NCBI GenBank assembly: GCA_937919155.1
Contig: CALFPM010000131.1
Coordinates: forward strand, 1-25,296
Direction: 5' to 3'
DNA: 25,296 bases
DNA from: an uncultured Clostridia bacterium
GTDB taxonomy: Bacteria; Bacillota; Clostridia; Oscillospirales; Acutalibacteraceae
Shown here: one piece after another, positions 23,776 through 25,296 of the stretch
How the letters are laid out: each line of letters starts with the position of its first letter
Numbering within the stretch: the first letter of the stretch is position 1
Notes under the pieces: generated by a model
What the model saw: the letters and a program-made list of their open reading frames with translations, nothing else
Told to the model about the DNA's origin: nothing
The model's database searches: none
Position numbers and translations under genes: made by a program

Positions 23776-24108
23776 ATCAACTATTATATATCCCATAGGA
23801 AAAGGCTCTACCTCAGGGCAATCCGTCAGAGTTTTGAGAACAAGGTAAAAATCAAAATTCCGCTCTTCGCGGTGGTTGCGTGTCTGCCAACCGCTCAGAT
23901 GCACACGGCTTTTGAGCAAGGTCAGCAAATCACCGTTTTCGTCAGCCATTGATTGGGTGTGAACATAGTCAAAATCAGGCAGACGGAACATTTCCGCGTA
24001 ATCCTCGCGGCTGTAGCCCGATGGCAGAAATGCTCCGATGTCGTTATCAAGTGTCCAGAGTGCAAGCCGTCTTTTGAATTCTGCCTCGCTCAGCATTTCC
24101 GAAATCAT
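23773..24108 (-). CDS. Small protein of unknown function downstream of a sugar-kinase-like gene
   Basis: The 111-residue product is not recognised. Starting at 'MISEMLSEAEFKRRLALWTLDNDIGAF', it is soluble, has no signal peptide or membrane segment, and is rich in acidic and aromatic residues with a 'SGWQTRNHREERNFDFYLVLKTLTDCP' region towards the C-terminus and an ending 'FPMGYIIVD'. The ATG at 24108 lies 2 bases beyond the end of the upstream kinase-like gene; an AAGGAG site (24123-24128) inside that gene is 14 bases from the ATG, longer than usual. Tight spacing implies co-translation and perhaps a related role, but none can be assigned. Confidence 0.65.
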   Translation of the reverse strand: MISEMLSEAEFKRRLALWTLDNDIGAFLPSGYSREDYAEMFRLPDFDYVHTQSMADENGDLLTLLKSRVHLSGWQTRNHREERNFDFYLVLKTLTDCPEVEPFPMGYIIVD

Positions 24109-24110
24109 TT

Positions 24111-24806
24111 TTATATTCCAAGCTCCTTGCAACAATCGGCAACAATCTTTTCCATTTCGGGCAGTTTTCTCTCAATATCTGCAACAAGTGCAAACTGTGT
24201 GCGGCATCTGACGAGATTATGCTCGGGATATGCTGTTTTGAAATAAACATCGCCGTTGAGATAATCGCCAAGGAAGCGCATACCGCATTCAAGGGTCATC
24301 AGCTTTGATGAGAATGCAAGATGATTGATTTCTTCTTTTTCGAGGCTTTTGCCTGCGGAGGCAAGGTAACCCTCGGTGTATGCCTTGAAGAATTCAAGAC
24401 TGAGTGAAACTTTTGAAACATCCTTTTCGTCCTCGGCGGCTGTGTTTGCGCCGAAGCGGATACTGTCGCCGAAATCATAGAGTGAAAGTCCGGGCATAAC
24501 CGTGTCAAGGTCAACAACGCAGATTCCCTCATTTGTTTCGTTGTCAAACATAACATTGTTGAGTTTTGTGTCGTTATGTGTAACGCGGAGAGGAAGCTTG
24601 CCTGCATTGAGCAGGTCAAGAAGAATTCCGCAATCCTTTTCGCGTGCAAGAACAAATTCGATTTCTTCCTTTACGGTATCTGCTCTGCCTGAAAGGTTGT
24701 CTGCAACCGCTTTTTTGAAATCGGCAAATCTTGAAACCGTGTTGTGGAAGTTGGGAATGGTTTCGGTCAGACTGTCAATGGGATAGTCTGCAAGCATCTG
24801 CTGGAA
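24111..24806 (-). pseudogene. N-acetylhexosamine kinase-like phosphotransferase (APH fold), 5' truncated
   Basis: About 231 residues of an aminoglycoside/choline-kinase-like phosphotransferase remain. The catalytic loop 'RVTHNDTKLNNVMFD' with Brenner's Asp and the metal-binding 'VVDLDTVMPGLSLYDFGDSIRFGANTAAEDE' are intact, and the latter is particularly like NahK, which phosphorylates GlcNAc/GalNAc at C1. Homology fades upstream of 'FQQMLADYPIDSL' at about 24806. Members are about 350-360 residues, so roughly 125 N-terminal residues, including the nucleotide-binding lobe, are absent; the upstream DNA instead encodes an antisense HAD fragment. An ATG at 24797 is available but a functional kinase is unlikely without the N-lobe. 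Other APH-family sugar kinases remain possible. Confidence 0.75.
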
Positions 24807-24934
24807 TTTCTTATTCCAGAAGCGACAAAAGGACGAACCCTTTCCTATCTTCGCGATCGTATAAAAAGCACCGACGGCGAATGTAAGATAATAGCCGTCG
24901 GAGATTACGAAAACGATATCGATATGATAAAAAA
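24801..24934 (+). pseudogene. Fragment of a Cof-type HAD phosphatase
   Basis: About 44 residues, 'LEFLIPEATKGRTLSYLRDRI' followed by 'CKIIAVGDYENDIDMIKK', match the C-terminal part of Cof/YbiV-type HAD hydrolases: the LE(F/V)xPxxxxKGxxL segment with the conserved lysine (motif III) and the GDxxND metal-binding motif IV. In intact proteins (about 270 residues) this is followed by the conserved AG-x-(G)-VAMxNA tail, which is missing; the frame runs straight into unrelated sequence at about 24935. Neither the N-terminal DxD motif nor the cap is present. This is a remnant, not a gene. Confidence 0.7.
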
Positions 24935-25296
24935 GGTGACATACAACTTATCTATCATAAAGATAAAAATGCACTTCAAATACACAAGTGCATTAAGGTT
25001 AAAGTTGAGGAAACACAGACTTTAACCCCATCCATTGGTATTGATAAGGGCTATACCACATTGTTATCCTGTTCAGATAACAATGAATATGGAGAACAAT
25101 TTGGTGTAGCCCTAACAAAACAAGCTGAGGTTATCAATCAAAACACAAAGGTTAAAAACAAGTTAAGAGATTATCATAAAAAACTATCTATGGAGTTAAA
25201 TGAAACAAAGGATAAACTCCATCGTCAAAAACTGATAACAAAGCTACGGCATTTGGAAGTTTGTAACATGGGTCAAAAGAAATTTAAGAAGCGTCA
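24935..25296 (+). pseudogene. tnpB: TnpB-like (IS605 OrfB family) nuclease, N-terminally truncated and cut by window end
   Basis: An open frame without a start codon (open from 24887, recognisable from about 24935) encodes 'GDIQLIYHKDKNALQIHKCI' then 'TPSIGIDKGYTTLLSCSDNNEYG' followed by a long basic helical stretch ending 'HLEVCNMGQKKFKKR'. The IDKGYT segment is a RuvC-I motif with the first catalytic Asp, as in the DKGYT subgroup of TnpB, and the Lys/Arg-rich helix with an (N)xLG/MG-KK motif follows it in those proteins. TnpB is the RNA-guided nuclease encoded by IS200/IS605 and IS607 elements. The N-terminal REC/wedge part is missing; RuvC-II, zinc ribbon and RuvC-III lie beyond the window. 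Codon use is more AT-rich than the housekeeping genes. Confidence 0.7.

Noticed and set aside
24744..25025. A 93-codon plus-strand open frame bridging kinase, HAD fragment and TnpB region
   Set aside because: Its first 19 codons are antisense kinase, the middle is HAD homology, and the last 30 codons are out of frame with TnpB; it is a chimera of remnants, not a gene.
1..25296. tRNA, rRNA, CRISPR array, prophage or toxin-antitoxin pair
   Set aside because: No cloverleaf, rRNA segment, regularly spaced direct repeats, phage structural gene or recognisable toxin/antitoxin was found when reading both strands.

Overview
This window reads as a chromosomal segment of a low-to-mid-GC Gram-positive anaerobe, most likely a Clostridia-class Firmicute of the Ruminococcaceae/Oscillospiraceae type. 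Reasons: an AddAB (not RecBCD) recombination nuclease, a dgt-dnaG-rpoD operon, AGGAGG-type ribosome binding sites before nearly every gene, canonical sigma-A promoters with 17-bp spacers, and compact hairpin terminators between convergent genes. The assignment is by gene content and style only; no rRNA is present. No tRNA, rRNA, CRISPR array or prophage was seen.

Layout. (1) Bases 2-892: the 3' end of an O-acetylhomoserine sulfhydrylase (metY-like) and a small four-helix membrane protein, ending in a bidirectional terminator. (2) 927-5139, minus strand: a compact argC-argJ-argB-argD operon (glutamate to N-acetylornithine with the recycling acetyltransferase), with a consensus promoter and ArgR-like operator half-sites at 5166-5242. 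(3) 5289-8308: a DUF1015 protein (minus) divergent from a zinc-ribbon membrane protein (plus), then a YigZ/IMPACT-family protein and ribosomal protein L31 (both minus), with three clear promoters and two terminators. (4) 8415-15288, minus: addB-addA, overlapping by 11 bases, with their own promoter. (5) 15505-18447, plus: a CNNM/HlyC-CorC-type membrane protein with CBS domains, then an apparently cytoplasmic GH20 beta-N-acetylhexosaminidase behind a leaky-looking hairpin. (6) 18521-22428, plus: dgt, dnaG and rpoD, the replication/transcription initiation operon, ending in a terminator. (7) 22469-23768, plus: an AT-rich orphan lipoprotein gene whose promoter is preceded by a striking set of repeated GTAACT/TTGTAA motifs. 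(8) 23773-25296: a small unrecognised gene and the 5'-truncated remains of an N-acetylhexosamine-kinase-like phosphotransferase (minus), abutting a ~130-base fragment of a Cof-type HAD phosphatase and then an N-terminally truncated TnpB-like (IS605 OrfB) nuclease that runs off the window.

Most of the window is conserved housekeeping sequence. The accessory signals are at the right end: the orphan lipoprotein with its operator-like repeats, and the kinase/HAD/TnpB mosaic, which is either a mobile-element scar or an assembly chimera. A weaker functional link is possible between the GH20 enzyme (releases terminal HexNAc) and the NahK-like kinase (would phosphorylate free HexNAc), though they are about 6 kb apart and in different transcription units.
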